Assembly (NCBI RefSeq): GCF_021654335.1
Contig: NZ_AP023423.1
Location: forward strand, 714,001-778,000
DNA from: Sideroxyarcus emersonii
GTDB taxonomy: Bacteria; Pseudomonadota; Gammaproteobacteria; Burkholderiales; Gallionellaceae
Length of the DNA: 64,000 nt
Direction: 5' to 3'
The translations under genes were made by a program, and so were the position numbers. The notes beneath the pieces were generated by a model, which ran no database searches, was not told the DNA's origin, and saw only the letters and a program-made list of their open reading frames with translations. Positions 46,711 through 55,063 of this stretch are shown piece after piece; positions within the stretch are counted from its first letter, which is position 1, and every line of letters begins with the position of its first letter.

Positions 46711-46716
46711 CTCGCT

Positions 46717-46732
46717 TGTCGCAAATCCTACA
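46717..46732 (+). promoter_or_regulatory. NifA-type upstream activator site
   Basis: TGT at 46717-46719 and ACA at 46730-46732 are separated by exactly ten bases, the TGT-N10-ACA consensus for NifA. It lies about 95 bases upstream of the -24 element, a normal distance for enhancer binding. The consensus is short, so a chance match is possible, but the position supports it. Confidence 0.6.
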
Positions 46733-46804
46733 ACACCCCATCCCCGTCTTGTTCCACACACGCGAGTTGAGCGTGCGATTCAGGTAATTTCCCAATTAAA
46801 CAGT

Positions 46805-46823
46805 CTGTTGATCTGATCGACAG
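46805..46823 (+). repeat. Inverted repeat just upstream of the sigma-54 promoter
   Basis: CTGTTGATC and GATCGACAG form a near-perfect inverted repeat around a single T, four bases before the -24 element. It is TGT-N11-ACA, one base off the NifA spacing and too close for an enhancer site, so it may be an operator for another regulator. Confidence 0.45.
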
Positions 46824-46826
46824 GGG

Positions 46827-46842
46827 TTGGCACGCAGTTTGC
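46827..46842 (+). promoter_or_regulatory. Sigma-54 promoter of the nif accessory operon
   Basis: TTGGCACG at 46827-46834, four bases, TTGC at 46839-46842: a full match to the -24/-12 consensus (TGGCACG-N4-TTGC). It lies about 38 bases upstream of the iscA start and 95 bases downstream of a NifA-type site. Confidence 0.92.
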
Positions 46843-46879
46843 GAATACTCGGGCACAGACCACCCGATAGGAGCGAACC

Positions 46880-47203
46880 ATGATCAACCTGACACCCAAC
46901 GCGATCTCCGCTGTGGAGAGATTCATCAAAGGCGCCGCCACGCCCGTGGCTGGACTGCGCATCGCCATCTCCGGCGGCGGCTGCTCCGGTTTCCAGTACG
47001 GCATGTCGCTGGAAGAGGCCAGGAACGAGGACGATACGGTGCTGGAATACGGCCCGGTCACCCTGCTGGTCGATCCGCTGTCCGCGCCACTGCTGGAGGG
47101 GGTGACCGTCGATTTCGTCGACAGCCTGAACGGCAGCGGCTTCAAATTCGAAAACCCGAACGCCAGCTCCAGCTGTGCGTGCGGTTCATCTTTCTCGGCC
47201 TGA
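46880..47203 (+). CDS. iscA: Nif-type IscA/HesB Fe-S assembly protein
   Basis: A 107-residue A-type carrier. Its three iron-binding cysteines are visible: GGGCSGFQY and the C-terminal SSCACGS. It is the first gene behind the sigma-54 promoter and directly precedes nifU, the same place as iscA-nif in Azotobacter. It likely carries Fe-S clusters for nitrogenase maturation. GATAGGAG lies upstream of ATG 46880. Confidence 0.93.
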   Translation: MINLTPNAISAVERFIKGAATPVAGLRIAISGGGCSGFQYGMSLEEARNEDDTVLEYGPVTLLVDPLSAPLLEGVTVDFVDSLNGSGFKFENPNASSSCACGSSFSA

Positions 47204-47222
47204 CGATCATGTGCATGATCGT
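47203..47222 (+). repeat. Perfect palindrome at the iscA stop
   Basis: ACGATCATG and CATGATCGT form a nine-base perfect stem around TG, starting at the last base of iscA, followed by TTTCCC. It can fold as an RNA hairpin or bind a dimeric protein. Confidence 0.55.
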
Positions 47223-47260
47223 TTCCCTCGCTTCCGTTCCCCCTCTGGTGAAACAACTAG

Positions 47261-47296
47261 CCAGTCGACTAAGCCCGCAAGCGGGCAAGTCGCTGG
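47261..47296 (+). repeat. Nested hairpin between iscA and nifU
   Basis: GCCCGC (47273-47278) and GCGGGC (47281-47286) form the inner stem; GACT/AGTC (47267-47270 with 47288-47291) and CCAG/CTGG extend it. With the palindrome at 47203 it fills most of the 155-base gap between iscA and nifU, which contains no gene. Confidence 0.5.
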
Positions 47297-47358
47297 TTAT
47301 CCCCGAGGGAGGGGAGTGCGGTCGGTCGCTACGCAACTTTGGATACTAGGAGAACACC

Positions 47359-48249
47359 ATGTGGGACTACTCGGACAAGGTCAAGGAACATTTCTTCCAG
47401 CCGCGCAATGCCGGTGTGCTGGAAGGCGCGAACGGGGTCGGCGATGTCGGCTCGATCAGCTGCGGCGATGCGCTGCGCCTGATGCTCAAGGTGGAGCCGG
47501 AGACGGACATCATCCTCGATGCGCATTTCCAGACTTTCGGTTGCGGCTCGGCCATCGCATCTTCCTCTGCACTCACCGAGATGATCAAGGGCAAGACGCT
47601 GGACGAGGCGCTCAAGGTCAGCAACCAGGACATCGCCGATTACCTCGACGGCCTGCCGCCGGAAAAGATGCACTGCTCGGTGATGGGGCGCGAGGCGCTG
47701 CAGGCGGCCGTGGCCAACTATCGCGGCGAAGTGTGGAGCGACGACCACGAAGAAGGCGCGCTGGTGTGCAAATGTTTCGCCATCGATGCGGTACTGATCG
47801 AGGACACCATCCGCGCCAACAATCTCAGCTCGGTGCAGGACGTGACCAACTACACCAAGGCCGGCGGCGGCTGTTCCTCCTGCCATGAGGGCATCGAAGA
47901 GATCCTGGTGAAGGTGATGGCTGAGCGCGGCGAGAACTTCAAGCCCGGCACTCCGGCCAGGGAAGAGGCTGCGCCGGCCGGCATGACCAACCTGCAGCGC
48001 ATCCGCAAGATCGAGGCGGTGCTGGAAACGGTGCGTCCGCAACTGAAGCGCGACGGCGGCGACATCGAACTGGTGGATGTGGACGGCAAGACCATCTACG
48101 TCAACATGACCGGCGCCTGCTCCGGCTGCCAGATGGAAGCGCTGACATTGCAGGGAATCCAGCAGAAGCTGATGGAGGAACTGAAAGAGTTCATCAAGAT
48201 TGTGCCGACCAAGGCAGGCGCGTTGAGCCGGGCGAGTTGCAATCCTTAA
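47359..48249 (+). CDS. nifU: Fe-S cluster scaffold NifU
   Basis: A 296-residue three-domain scaffold. N-terminal IscU-like domain: cysteines at about residues 35 (SCGDAL), 62 (FGCGSA) and 106 (MHCSVM). The central BFD-like [2Fe-2S] domain has CKCF near residue 137 and CSSCHE near 173. The C-terminal NifU domain has GACSGCQ. All cluster ligands are therefore present. It builds clusters for nitrogenase with NifS. AGGAG is seven bases upstream. Confidence 0.97.
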   Translation: MWDYSDKVKEHFFQPRNAGVLEGANGVGDVGSISCGDALRLMLKVEPETDIILDAHFQTFGCGSAIASSSALTEMIKGKTLDEALKVSNQDIADYLDGLPPEKMHCSVMGREALQAAVANYRGEVWSDDHEEGALVCKCFAIDAVLIEDTIRANNLSSVQDVTNYTKAGGGCSSCHEGIEEILVKVMAERGENFKPGTPAREEAAPAGMTNLQRIRKIEAVLETVRPQLKRDGGDIELVDVDGKTIYVNMTGACSGCQMEALTLQGIQQKLMEELKEFIKIVPTKAGALSRASCNP

Positions 48250-48256
48250 TCGAGTA

Positions 48257-48310
48257 CTGAGTGCTGAGTGCCGTGTACCTCAGGCTCGGCACTCAGAACT
48301 CAGCACTCAG
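48257..48310 (+). repeat. Hairpin-forming repeat between nifU and nifS
   Basis: The arm CTGAGTGCTGAGTGCCG (48257-48273) faces a mirrored arm built from CGGCACTCAG and CAGCACTCAG (48287-48310). Each arm is itself a near-tandem repeat of a CTGAGTGC unit. It occupies most of the 90-base gap before nifS. Confidence 0.6.
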
Positions 48311-48339
48311 AACTGAAATTCACCGAAGGGGAATTTAAA

Positions 48340-49548
48340 ATGGAAGGCATCTATTTCGACAACAACGCCACGACTCGTGTCGATGAGGCGGTAGTTGAGG
48401 CCATGCTGCCGTACTTCACCGAGCAGTTCGGCAACCCTTCGTCGATGCACAGCTTCGGCAACAAGGTCGGCCTCGCAATCAAGAAGGCGCGCATGCAGGT
48501 GCAGGAGCTGCTCGGCGCGGAACACGACTCCGAGATCGTCTTCACTTCCTGCGGCACCGAGTCGGATTCCACCGCGATCATCTCCGCGCTGAAAGCGCAG
48601 CCGGAGCGCAAGGAGATCATCACCACCACCGTCGAGCATCCGGCCATCCTTACGTTGTGCACGCATCTGGAAAAGGAAGGCTACAAGGTGCACCTGCTCA
48701 AGGTGGACAGCAAAGGCCGCATCGATCTGGATGAATACAAGAAGCTGCTGAGTGATCAGACTGCCGTGGTGTCGGCGATGTGGGCGAACAACGAGACCGG
48801 TACTTTCTTCCCGGTGGTCGAGATGGCCGAACTGGCACATGCCGCCGGTGCGATGTTCCACACCGACGCGGTGCAGGCCGTGGGCAAGGTGCCGCTGAAC
48901 CTGAAGGATACGAAGATCGACATGCTCTCCGTGTCCGGCCACAAACTGCATGCCCCCAAGGGCATCGGCGTGCTGTACCTGAAGCGCGGCACCCGTTTCC
49001 GTCCGCTGCTGCGCGGCGGTCACCAGGAACGCGGCCGCCGTGCCGGCACCGAGAATACCACCTCCATCGTCGGGCTGGGCAAGGCTGCCGAGATGGCGCT
49101 GGAAGCAATGGCCTACGAGAACAGCGAAGTGAAACGGCTGCGCGACAAGCTGGAAGCCGGCATCCTGGCCAAGGTGCCACGCTCTTTCGTCACCGGCGAC
49201 CCGGACAACCGCCTGCCCAATACCAGCAACATCGCGTTCGAGTTCATCGAGGGCGAGGCGATCCTGCTGCTGCTGAACAAGTTCGGCATCGCCGCCAGCT
49301 CGGGTTCTGCCTGCACTTCCGGCTCGCTGGAGCCTTCGCACGTGATGCGCGCGATGGGCATTCCCTACACCGCCGCACACGGCACGGTGCGCTTCTCGCT
49401 GTCGCGCTACAGCACCGAAGCGGAAGTGGATCGCGTGATCGCAGTGGTACCGGAGATCATCGCGCAACTGCGCAAACTGTCGCCGTACTGGGAGGGCAAC
49501 GGCCCTGCGGCTGAACCGGAAAAGGCGTTCGCGCCGACCTACGCATGA
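48340..49548 (+). CDS. nifS: Cysteine desulfurase NifS
   Basis: A 402-residue PLP enzyme that supplies sulfur to NifU. The PLP lysine is in VSGHKLHAPKG (about residue 202), the histidine in the TVEHPAIL segment, and the catalytic cysteine in SSGSACTSGSLEPSHVM (about residue 325). The frame is open further upstream through the repeat, but MEGIYFDNNATTRVD is the family start with GAAGGGGA upstream. Confidence 0.97.
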   Translation: MEGIYFDNNATTRVDEAVVEAMLPYFTEQFGNPSSMHSFGNKVGLAIKKARMQVQELLGAEHDSEIVFTSCGTESDSTAIISALKAQPERKEIITTTVEHPAILTLCTHLEKEGYKVHLLKVDSKGRIDLDEYKKLLSDQTAVVSAMWANNETGTFFPVVEMAELAHAAGAMFHTDAVQAVGKVPLNLKDTKIDMLSVSGHKLHAPKGIGVLYLKRGTRFRPLLRGGHQERGRRAGTENTTSIVGLGKAAEMALEAMAYENSEVKRLRDKLEAGILAKVPRSFVTGDPDNRLPNTSNIAFEFIEGEAILLLLNKFGIAASSGSACTSGSLEPSHVMRAMGIPYTAAHGTVRFSLSRYSTEAEVDRVIAVVPEIIAQLRKLSPYWEGNGPAAEPEKAFAPTYA

Positions 49549-49557
49549 ACAAAGTCG

Positions 49558-49602
49558 CCCTCACCCCAACCCCTCTCCCAGAGGGAGAGGGGCTAGGGAT
49601 GA
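49558..49602 (+). repeat. REP-like palindromic element between nifS and nifV
   Basis: CCCCTCTCCC (49570-49579) and GGGAGAGGGG (49583-49592) form a perfect ten-base stem with an AGA loop, flanked by CCCTCACCCCAA and CTAGGGATGATGG. This is a common dispersed element type in proteobacterial genomes. Confidence 0.75.
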
Positions 49603-49669
49603 TGGCCGCTTCACAAGTATCTGCTATCCGTGTTGAACGCAACGAAACGTAACTTTCAAGGAAATTGAA

Positions 49670-50812
49670 ATGTCCCGCACGATCACCATCGACGACACCA
49701 CCCTGCGCGACGGCGAGCAGACCGCCGGGGTGGCCTTCACCCTGGAGGAGAAGCTGGACATCGCGCGCCAGCTAGATGCGCTCGGTGTGCCTGAGCTGGA
49801 GGTCGGCATCCCGGCGATGGGCGAGGAGGAGCGCGACAGCATCAATGCGGTCGCCTCGCTAGCCCTGAATGCCAGGCTGGTGGCTTGGTGCCGCATGTGC
49901 AAGCCGGACATTCTGGCGGCGGAGCTGGTCGACGTGCATTACATGGACCTGTCGATCCCGGTGTCGGACATCCACCTGAAAAAGAAGCTGGGCCGCGACC
50001 GCGCGTGGGTGCTGGAGACCATTTTCGACCTGGTGCCGTTCGCCTGCGAACAGGGCATGGGCATCATCGTCGGTTGCGAGGATGCCTCGCGTGCCGATCC
50101 CGATTTCATGTTGCAGGTGGCCGATGCGGCGCAGGCTGCCGGCGCCTGCCGTCTCCGTTTCGCCGATACCCTGGGCGTGATGGAACCGTTCGGCGTGCAC
50201 AAGGCGATCTCGGCGCTGCGCAGTGCGGTGGATATCGAGATCGAGATGCACGCGCACGACGATCTCGGACTCGCCACCGCCAACAGCCTGGCTGCGGCGG
50301 TGGCGGGTGCCACACATATCAATACCACGGTGAACGGCCTGGGCGAACGCGCGGGCAACGCGCCGCTGGAAGAGGTCGCACTCGGGCTGAAGAAGCTCTA
50401 CGGTCTGGAGACCGGCCTCGACCTTGCGCATTTCACCGATCTTTCCAGGCTGGTGGCGACCGCATCGGGACGCCCGGTGCACTGGCAGAAGAGCGTGGTG
50501 GGCGAGGGCGTGTTTACGCACGAGGCGGGCATCCATGTCGACGGCCTGCTCAAGGACCCGGACACCTATCAGGGTTTCGACCCGGTCGAGGTGGGCCGTC
50601 AGCACAAACTGGTGGTCGGCAAGCATTCCGGTGCGCACGGCATCATCGCCGCCTATGCCACCATGGGTCTCAACCTGAGTCAGGCCGAGGCGCGCGCGCT
50701 GCTGCCGGACATCCGCAGTTTTGCCGAGCGCGCCAAACGCTCGCCTGCCGACCAGGAACTGCTGTTCCTTTACCAACGCTACATCGGGCGTCAGCCCAGT
50801 GCCGCGCACTAG
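49670..50812 (+). CDS. nifV: Homocitrate synthase NifV
   Basis: A 380-residue enzyme that condenses acetyl-CoA with 2-oxoglutarate to homocitrate, the organic ligand of FeMo-co. The N-terminal active-site motif TIDDTTLRDGEQTAGVAF, the metal-binding HAHDDLGLATANSL and GLGERAGNAPLEEV are clear. CAAGGAAA lies upstream. The neighbourhood marks it as NifV rather than LeuA or HCS for lysine. Confidence 0.96.
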   Translation: MSRTITIDDTTLRDGEQTAGVAFTLEEKLDIARQLDALGVPELEVGIPAMGEEERDSINAVASLALNARLVAWCRMCKPDILAAELVDVHYMDLSIPVSDIHLKKKLGRDRAWVLETIFDLVPFACEQGMGIIVGCEDASRADPDFMLQVADAAQAAGACRLRFADTLGVMEPFGVHKAISALRSAVDIEIEMHAHDDLGLATANSLAAAVAGATHINTTVNGLGERAGNAPLEEVALGLKKLYGLETGLDLAHFTDLSRLVATASGRPVHWQKSVVGEGVFTHEAGIHVDGLLKDPDTYQGFDPVEVGRQHKLVVGKHSGAHGIIAAYATMGLNLSQAEARALLPDIRSFAERAKRSPADQELLFLYQRYIGRQPSAAH

Positions 50813-50821
50813 GAGATGAAC

Positions 50822-51655
50822 ATGCCACTAGATGCTCACCCTCTTCCCACCCCCTCTCCCGCAAGCGGGAGAGGGTGGCCCGCAGGGACGGGTGAGGGGT
50901 GCGTTCAAAGTCAAAAAACGTTGGGCTTCTTCACGCTTCTACGCGAAGACGTGAGCTGCGTATTTCAGCGTGACCCGGCCGCACGTTCGCGCTTCGAGGT
51001 GCTGACGACTTATCCCGGCGTGCATGCCATCCTTATGCAGCGCATCGCACATCGGTTATGGAAATTCGGTCTGCGCTATCTGGCGCGCCTGCTGTCCTGG
51101 TTTGCGCGGCTGACCACCAACATCGATATCCATCCCGGCGCCACCATCGGCAGGCGTTTCTTCATCGATCACGGTGCCGGTGTGGTGATCGGCGAGACGG
51201 CCGAGATCGGCGACGACGTCACGCTGTATCACGGCGTCACACTTGGCGGCACCACATGGAACAAAGGCAAGCGCCATCCGACACTCGGCAACGGTGTTGT
51301 GGTTGGCGCGGGTGCAAAGATACTGGGCGCGATCACGCTCGGCGAGCAAGTGCGTGTCGGCGCCAATTCAGTCGTGGTCAAAGATGTGCCTGCGCACCGC
51401 ACCGTGATCGGGATTCCCGGTAAGATCGTGTTGCGCACCGAAGAAGCCGGCACCGACAACATCTACGGCATCAACCTCGACCATCATCTGATCCCCGATC
51501 CGGTAGGCCGTGCCATCGCCTGCCTGATGGAGCGCATCGAAGTCCTGGAAGGACAGTTGCGCAAGCAGGGTGAGCCGGTGGATGGACTATGCCACACCTG
51601 CGAAGCAGACGATCTGTGCGGCACGGAAGTGGCGCGCCAATTGAGGAAAGAATGA
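50822..51655 (+). CDS. cysE: Serine O-acetyltransferase, nif-linked
   Basis: Makes O-acetylserine for cysteine synthesis, feeding NifS. From ATG 50822 (AGGAG six bases upstream) the protein has 277 residues. The acetyltransferase core ([22 protein letters not shown], then the left-handed helix repeats [22 protein letters not shown] and [15 protein letters not shown]) begins only near residue 40. The first ~30 residues are encoded by a REP-like palindrome and look unlike any CysE. A TTG near 50922 could be the true start, but it lacks a good ribosome binding site. The C-terminus has [12 protein letters not shown] cysteines. Confidence 0.88.
   Translation: MPLDAHPLPTPSPASGRGWPAGTGEGCVQSQKTLGFFTLLREDVSCVFQRDPAARSRFEVLTTYPGVHAILMQRIAHRLWKFGLRYLARLLSWFARLTTNIDIHPGATIGRRFFIDHGAGVVIGETAEIGDDVTLYHGVTLGGTTWNKGKRHPTLGNGVVVGAGAKILGAITLGEQVRVGANSVVVKDVPAHRTVIGIPGKIVLRTEEAGTDNIYGINLDHHLIPDPVGRAIACLMERIEVLEGQLRKQGEPVDGLCHTCEADDLCGTEVARQLRKE
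50835..50896 (+). repeat. REP-like palindromic element at the nifV-cysE junction
   Basis: An outer pair CTCACCC (50835-50841) / GGGTGAG (50890-50896) encloses an inner stem CCCTCTCCCG (50852-50861) / CGGGAGAGGG (50866-50875). The same family as the element at 49558. It lies inside the predicted cysE reading frame. Confidence 0.75.
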
Positions 51656-52176
51656 TGGACCTGCTCGATTTCGAACAAGCCGAGTTGTATTTCGATGAAC
51701 CGCTGGCGCCGGAGATCGCCGACCTCATCGTATCTGCGGCCGACAAGTACGGCAGCGAGGAAGCGGAAGGCATGTTGTTGCGCGCCAGTTTCATGGCACC
51801 GCAGCATCTGATGGTACTGGTGGCGCTGTACCGCTATTACTTCTACCAGCACCGCCTGGAAGATGCGTTGCTGGTGGGCGAGAGCACGATGGCGGTGGTC
51901 GGGCGGCGGCTGGAATTCCCGGAGACCTGGCGCTATCTGAACGAAACCAGCCTGGGAGCCGGGGTGATGCGCTCGATGGGACTGGTGCGCTTCTACCTGA
52001 CGGTGCTCAAGGCGACCGGCTATATCAACCTGCGCCTGGGGCGTTTCGCAGTCGGGCGGGCGATGCTGGAGAAACTGGTCGAGCTGGACGGCCACGACCG
52101 CATGGGCGGCAAGGCATTGCTGGAAGTGTTGCAGCAGGTGCTGGATGATGAAGGAATGGTGCCAAGGAGGGCATGA
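51652..52176 (+). CDS. Unknown protein encoded within the nif operon
   Basis: A 174-residue protein between cysE and nifW, overlapping both by four bases, so clearly part of the operon. It is all-helical in appearance with TPR-like spacing ([71 protein letters not shown]). No catalytic motif or cysteine pattern is visible. It may be an assembly chaperone for nitrogenase or its cofactor enzymes; this is inference from position only. Confidence 0.85.
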   Translation: MMDLLDFEQAELYFDEPLAPEIADLIVSAADKYGSEEAEGMLLRASFMAPQHLMVLVALYRYYFYQHRLEDALLVGESTMAVVGRRLEFPETWRYLNETSLGAGVMRSMGLVRFYLTVLKATGYINLRLGRFAVGRAMLEKLVELDGHDRMGGKALLEVLQQVLDDEGMVPRRA

Positions 52177-52505
52177 TGGAAGAACTGTCATTGGACGAAG
52201 CGATGGAGGAACTGGTCTCCGCCGAGGATTTTCTGAACTACTTCGGGATTGAATACGACCCTGCGGTGGTGCATGTGAATCGTCTGCATATCCTGCAGCG
52301 CTTCCACGACTACCTTGGCAAGACGACCTTGCCGGAAGTGGAGGATGGCCGCCGCTCGATCTATACCACGCTGCTGCGCCAGGCGTACCTGGACTTCGTG
52401 AAGTCCGATGCGCTTACCGAGAAGGTGTTCAAGGTGTTCCACATGCACGAGCCGCAAGTGAAATTCGTGCCGATCAGTTCGATTTCGGTGAGCAAGCCGA
52501 AGTAA
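52173..52505 (+). CDS. nifW: Nitrogenase-stabilising protein NifW
   Basis: A 110-residue protein. Features typical of NifW: SAEDFLNYFGIEYDPAVVHVNRLHILQRFHDYL, in pieces, and a C-terminal VFKVFHMHEPQVKFVPIS. NifW is thought to protect or help assemble the MoFe protein. It overlaps the preceding ORF by four bases and is 15 bases before nifZ. Confidence 0.93.
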   Translation: MMEELSLDEAMEELVSAEDFLNYFGIEYDPAVVHVNRLHILQRFHDYLGKTTLPEVEDGRRSIYTTLLRQAYLDFVKSDALTEKVFKVFHMHEPQVKFVPISSISVSKPK

Positions 52506-52520
52506 GGCGGGGGAATAATC

Positions 52521-52988
52521 GTGCTGCCCAAATTTCAGTTTGGCGACGAAGTCCGCATCGTGCGCAATGTGCGCAACGACGGCACCTATCCCGGACTGGC
52601 CATCGGCACGCTGCTGATCCGGCGCGGTTCCACCGGTTTCGTCATGAACGTTGGCACATTCTTGCAGGACCAGCTGATCTATACCGTGAACGTGCTCGAA
52701 CAGAACAAGATCGTCGGCTTCCGCGAAGAAGAGCTCATCGGCGTCGACGATGTATGGATACCCAGCAAATTCGAAAGTCGCGAACGGGTGCGCAGCAGGA
52801 TATCGCTTGCCGTGCGCGGCGAAGTGCGGGTCACGCCGGGGATGGAGGGGGAGATACTGAAGGTCTTCCGCGACGAGCACGATGGCGTGCAATACCACGT
52901 GATCTTTCACGACCGGGTGCTGCAGGTGCCGGAAACCGCGCTGGAGGCAACCCGGGTCTATGGCGATGAGGAGCAATCCGATGCCTGA
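52521..52988 (+). CDS. nifZ: Nitrogenase maturation protein NifZ
   Basis: A 155-residue protein beginning at GTG 52521 (protein MLPKFQFGDEVRIVRNVRNDGTYPG), with GGGGGAA upstream. The NifZ domain, RRGSTGFVMNVGTFLQDQLIYTV, is followed by a second, related half (VRGEVRVTPGMEGEILKVFRDEHDGVQYHVIFHDR). NifZ helps form P-clusters in MoFe protein. It overlaps nifM by eight bases. Confidence 0.94.
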   Translation: MLPKFQFGDEVRIVRNVRNDGTYPGLAIGTLLIRRGSTGFVMNVGTFLQDQLIYTVNVLEQNKIVGFREEELIGVDDVWIPSKFESRERVRSRISLAVRGEVRVTPGMEGEILKVFRDEHDGVQYHVIFHDRVLQVPETALEATRVYGDEEQSDA

Positions 52989-53829
52989 TGCGACCGAATC
53001 CGGTGTGGCCTATCTTGCGCTCAAGGCTGCGCAAAAGCTTTACGGCAAGGCCACGGATGACTTGCGGCGCGGAGAGTTCGAGCGCGTCCAGGCCATGGCA
53101 CAACGGCAGCATGAGGTCGAGACCCGTGTCCTGGCTGCGACCGAGGCGCGCGACGTCGTGGTGCCGCCTTCCACGCTGGCGGCGGCGATGGCGGAGATAC
53201 GCGACCGTTATTCCGACGAAGAGGAATTCGTCGCAGACCTGGCGCGCAACGGGCTGGACTCGGCCAGCTTTGCCGCCGCGCTGGAGCGCGAGATGAAAGT
53301 CGAGGCCATCCTGGAAAAGGTGGCCACCCAGGCTGCCAGCGTCAGCGACATGGATGTGGAGTTGTATTACCAATATCACCCGGAACAATTCCGCCGCGCC
53401 GAGACGCGGCTGGTACGCCATATCCTTATCACCATCAACGACAGCACCGCCGAGAACACGCGCGTGGAGGCAAGACGGCGTATCGATGCGATAGCTGCGC
53501 GACTGGCGAAAGAGCCGCAACGCTTCGAAGAACAGGCGCTCAAGCATTCCGAATGCCCGACCGCGCTGGATGGCGGCAAGCTGGGCGATTTGCCGCGGGG
53601 CAAGCTGTTCCCACAGCTTGATCACGCGCTATTCGAACTGGAGGCGGGCGGCGTGAGCGGGGTGATCGAATCCGAGCTTGGTTTTCATGTACTGCGCTGC
53701 GACACGATCACCGTGGCCGGCGTGCTGGGTTTCGACCAGGCCAGGCCACATATCCGCAAGTTGCTGGAGCAGAAACGCAAGCGTGTGTGCCAGCAGGCAT
53801 GGATCAGGCAATTGCTGGGGGCTGAATAA
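52981..53829 (+). CDS. nifM: Peptidyl-prolyl isomerase NifM
   Basis: A 282-residue protein with a SurA-like helical N-terminus and a C-terminal parvulin (PpiC) domain (RLVRHILITINDSTAENTR, HSECPTALDGGKLGDLPRGKLFP). NifM is required for active Fe protein in Azotobacter and Klebsiella. No signal peptide, so cytoplasmic. Last gene of the nif operon; the next gene is convergent 15 bases away without an obvious terminator. Confidence 0.93.
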   Translation: MPDATESGVAYLALKAAQKLYGKATDDLRRGEFERVQAMAQRQHEVETRVLAATEARDVVVPPSTLAAAMAEIRDRYSDEEEFVADLARNGLDSASFAAALEREMKVEAILEKVATQAASVSDMDVELYYQYHPEQFRRAETRLVRHILITINDSTAENTRVEARRRIDAIAARLAKEPQRFEEQALKHSECPTALDGGKLGDLPRGKLFPQLDHALFELEAGGVSGVIESELGFHVLRCDTITVAGVLGFDQARPHIRKLLEQKRKRVCQQAWIRQLLGAE

Positions 53830-53844
53830 CCCCGACCCGCCGGA

Positions 53845-54669
53845 TCAGTGTTTCTGTTGTGCGGCCTCATACAGCGGCATGACGGTCGGCAGCAAAGCCT
53901 CGATCTGCTGGACGCGATTTTCTTCCGCCGGGTGGGTGCTGAGGAACTCGGGAGGTCGGCCGCCGCCCTGGCTGGCCTGGAGCATCTTCTGCCACAGGCT
54001 GATGCCGGCACGCGGGTCATAGCCGGCACGCGCGGAAAGTTCCAGGCCGATGCGGTCGGCCTCGCTTTCGTCGGTACGGCTGAATTTGGTGGCGACGAGC
54101 TTTTCGTATCCGACGGATGCCAGGTCCGCCGAACCTGCGCCGAACCCGAGCAGGGCGGTGCCGATATCGATCGCGGTCTGTGCGGCGATGGCCTGCGACA
54201 GTTGTTCGCGCGAATGCTCGCGCAGTGCGTGCGAGATCTCGTGCCCCATCACGATGGCGATCTCGCTGTCGCTGAGGTGGAGTTTGTCGATCAGCCCGGA
54301 ATAGAACATGATCTTGCCGCCCGGCATGCAGAACGCGTTGAGCTCGTTGCTGCTGATGACGTTCACTTCCCAGTGCCATCCCGGCGCATCTTTGCGGAAC
54401 ACCTCAGTCTGCGGTTCGATCCGCGCCGCTACCGCCCGCACGCGCTGCAGCATCGCGGCATCTTGGTTCAGAGCGCCTTTGCCGGCCGAGTCCGATTTCA
54501 GCTTGGTATAGCTTTGCGCGGCCATCTGGTCGAGCTTGGCGGACGAGACGAGCAGCAGTTGCGGACGGGTCGCGCCGACGGCACCGCTGTCGGTGGTGGT
54601 CGTACAGCCGCTGAGGGTGGCGCATGGCAGAGCAAGCAGGGCCGCTGTGAAGATTCTGAATACGGTCAT
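53845..54669 (-). CDS. M48-family metalloprotease lipoprotein
   Basis: A 274-residue protein with lipobox LSGC after FRIFTAALLALPCAT, so outer-membrane or periplasmic. The zinc protease motif is GHEISHALREH (HEXXH) near residue 150, with the downstream glutamate in DESEADRIGLEL. It resembles LoiP/YcaL-type M48 quality-control proteases. ATG 54669 gives a short signal; the frame opens 28 codons further upstream. Confidence 0.93.
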   Translation of the reverse strand: MTVFRIFTAALLALPCATLSGCTTTTDSGAVGATRPQLLLVSSAKLDQMAAQSYTKLKSDSAGKGALNQDAAMLQRVRAVAARIEPQTEVFRKDAPGWHWEVNVISSNELNAFCMPGGKIMFYSGLIDKLHLSDSEIAIVMGHEISHALREHSREQLSQAIAAQTAIDIGTALLGFGAGSADLASVGYEKLVATKFSRTDESEADRIGLELSARAGYDPRAGISLWQKMLQASQGGGRPPEFLSTHPAEENRVQQIEALLPTVMPLYEAAQQKH

Positions 54670-54973
54670 GTTGGTGAAAGCAGGCGCTGCCCGGATCGGC
54701 AGTGCTGATGAATTCCTGTCCGGCATTTTACCCTGAAGCCTGTTTTTGCTCATCTGTTTGCGGGTGAACTCGTCATCGACATGGCCATCCTTGATCAGGC
54801 GAGATCAATGTGCCTCATGCCGGGTCGTTGGTGATGTGAGATTCAGGTCGATGATTTCTAACTGCTTATCCAGCCTTGTTGTATGAAATATATATCACAA
54901 GTTGACATTATCAATTTGTGATGTTAATTTTATTCCAACACAATTCTGATGTGGTTTGCGAAGCAAAAGCAGT

Positions 54974-55000
54974 TTGGTGGTTGTTGGTGGTTGTTGGTGG
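54974..55000 (+). repeat. Short tandem repeat
   Basis: 2.7 copies of the ten-base unit TTGGTGGTTG. No function recognised; it may be a slippage-prone stretch. Confidence 0.7.
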
Positions 55001-55040
55001 CAGAAGCGGGTTGAGGCGCGAGCCGTTTTTTTTGCCCTTA

Positions 55041-55063
55041 AAGATGTATTCAAAATATACCAA
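55041..55063 (+). promoter_or_regulatory. NsrR-like operator before the MCO-nirK cluster
   Basis: AAGATGTATT followed by CAAAATATACC matches the 23-base NsrR palindrome at about 18 positions: the left half is complete, the right half partly degenerate. NsrR is the NO-sensing repressor that controls the equivalent nirK operon in Nitrosomonas. The site overlaps a possible promoter (TTGCCC at 55032-55037, TATACC at 55056-55061). Confidence 0.6.

Noticed and set aside
46806..46822. TGT-N11-ACA as a second NifA site
   Set aside because: Spacing is one base too long and it lies almost against the sigma-54 promoter, where an enhancer site is not expected. Kept only as an unexplained inverted repeat.
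49558..50896. The repeated palindromes as a CRISPR array or IS ends
   Set aside because: They are only two copies with different flanks and no spacers, no transposase is nearby, and their form is that of dispersed REP-like elements.
54902..54914. TTGACATTATCAA as an FNR/CRP-type site
   Set aside because: The half-sites are separated by three bases instead of four, so the spacing does not fit; TTGACA is better read as a -35 box.
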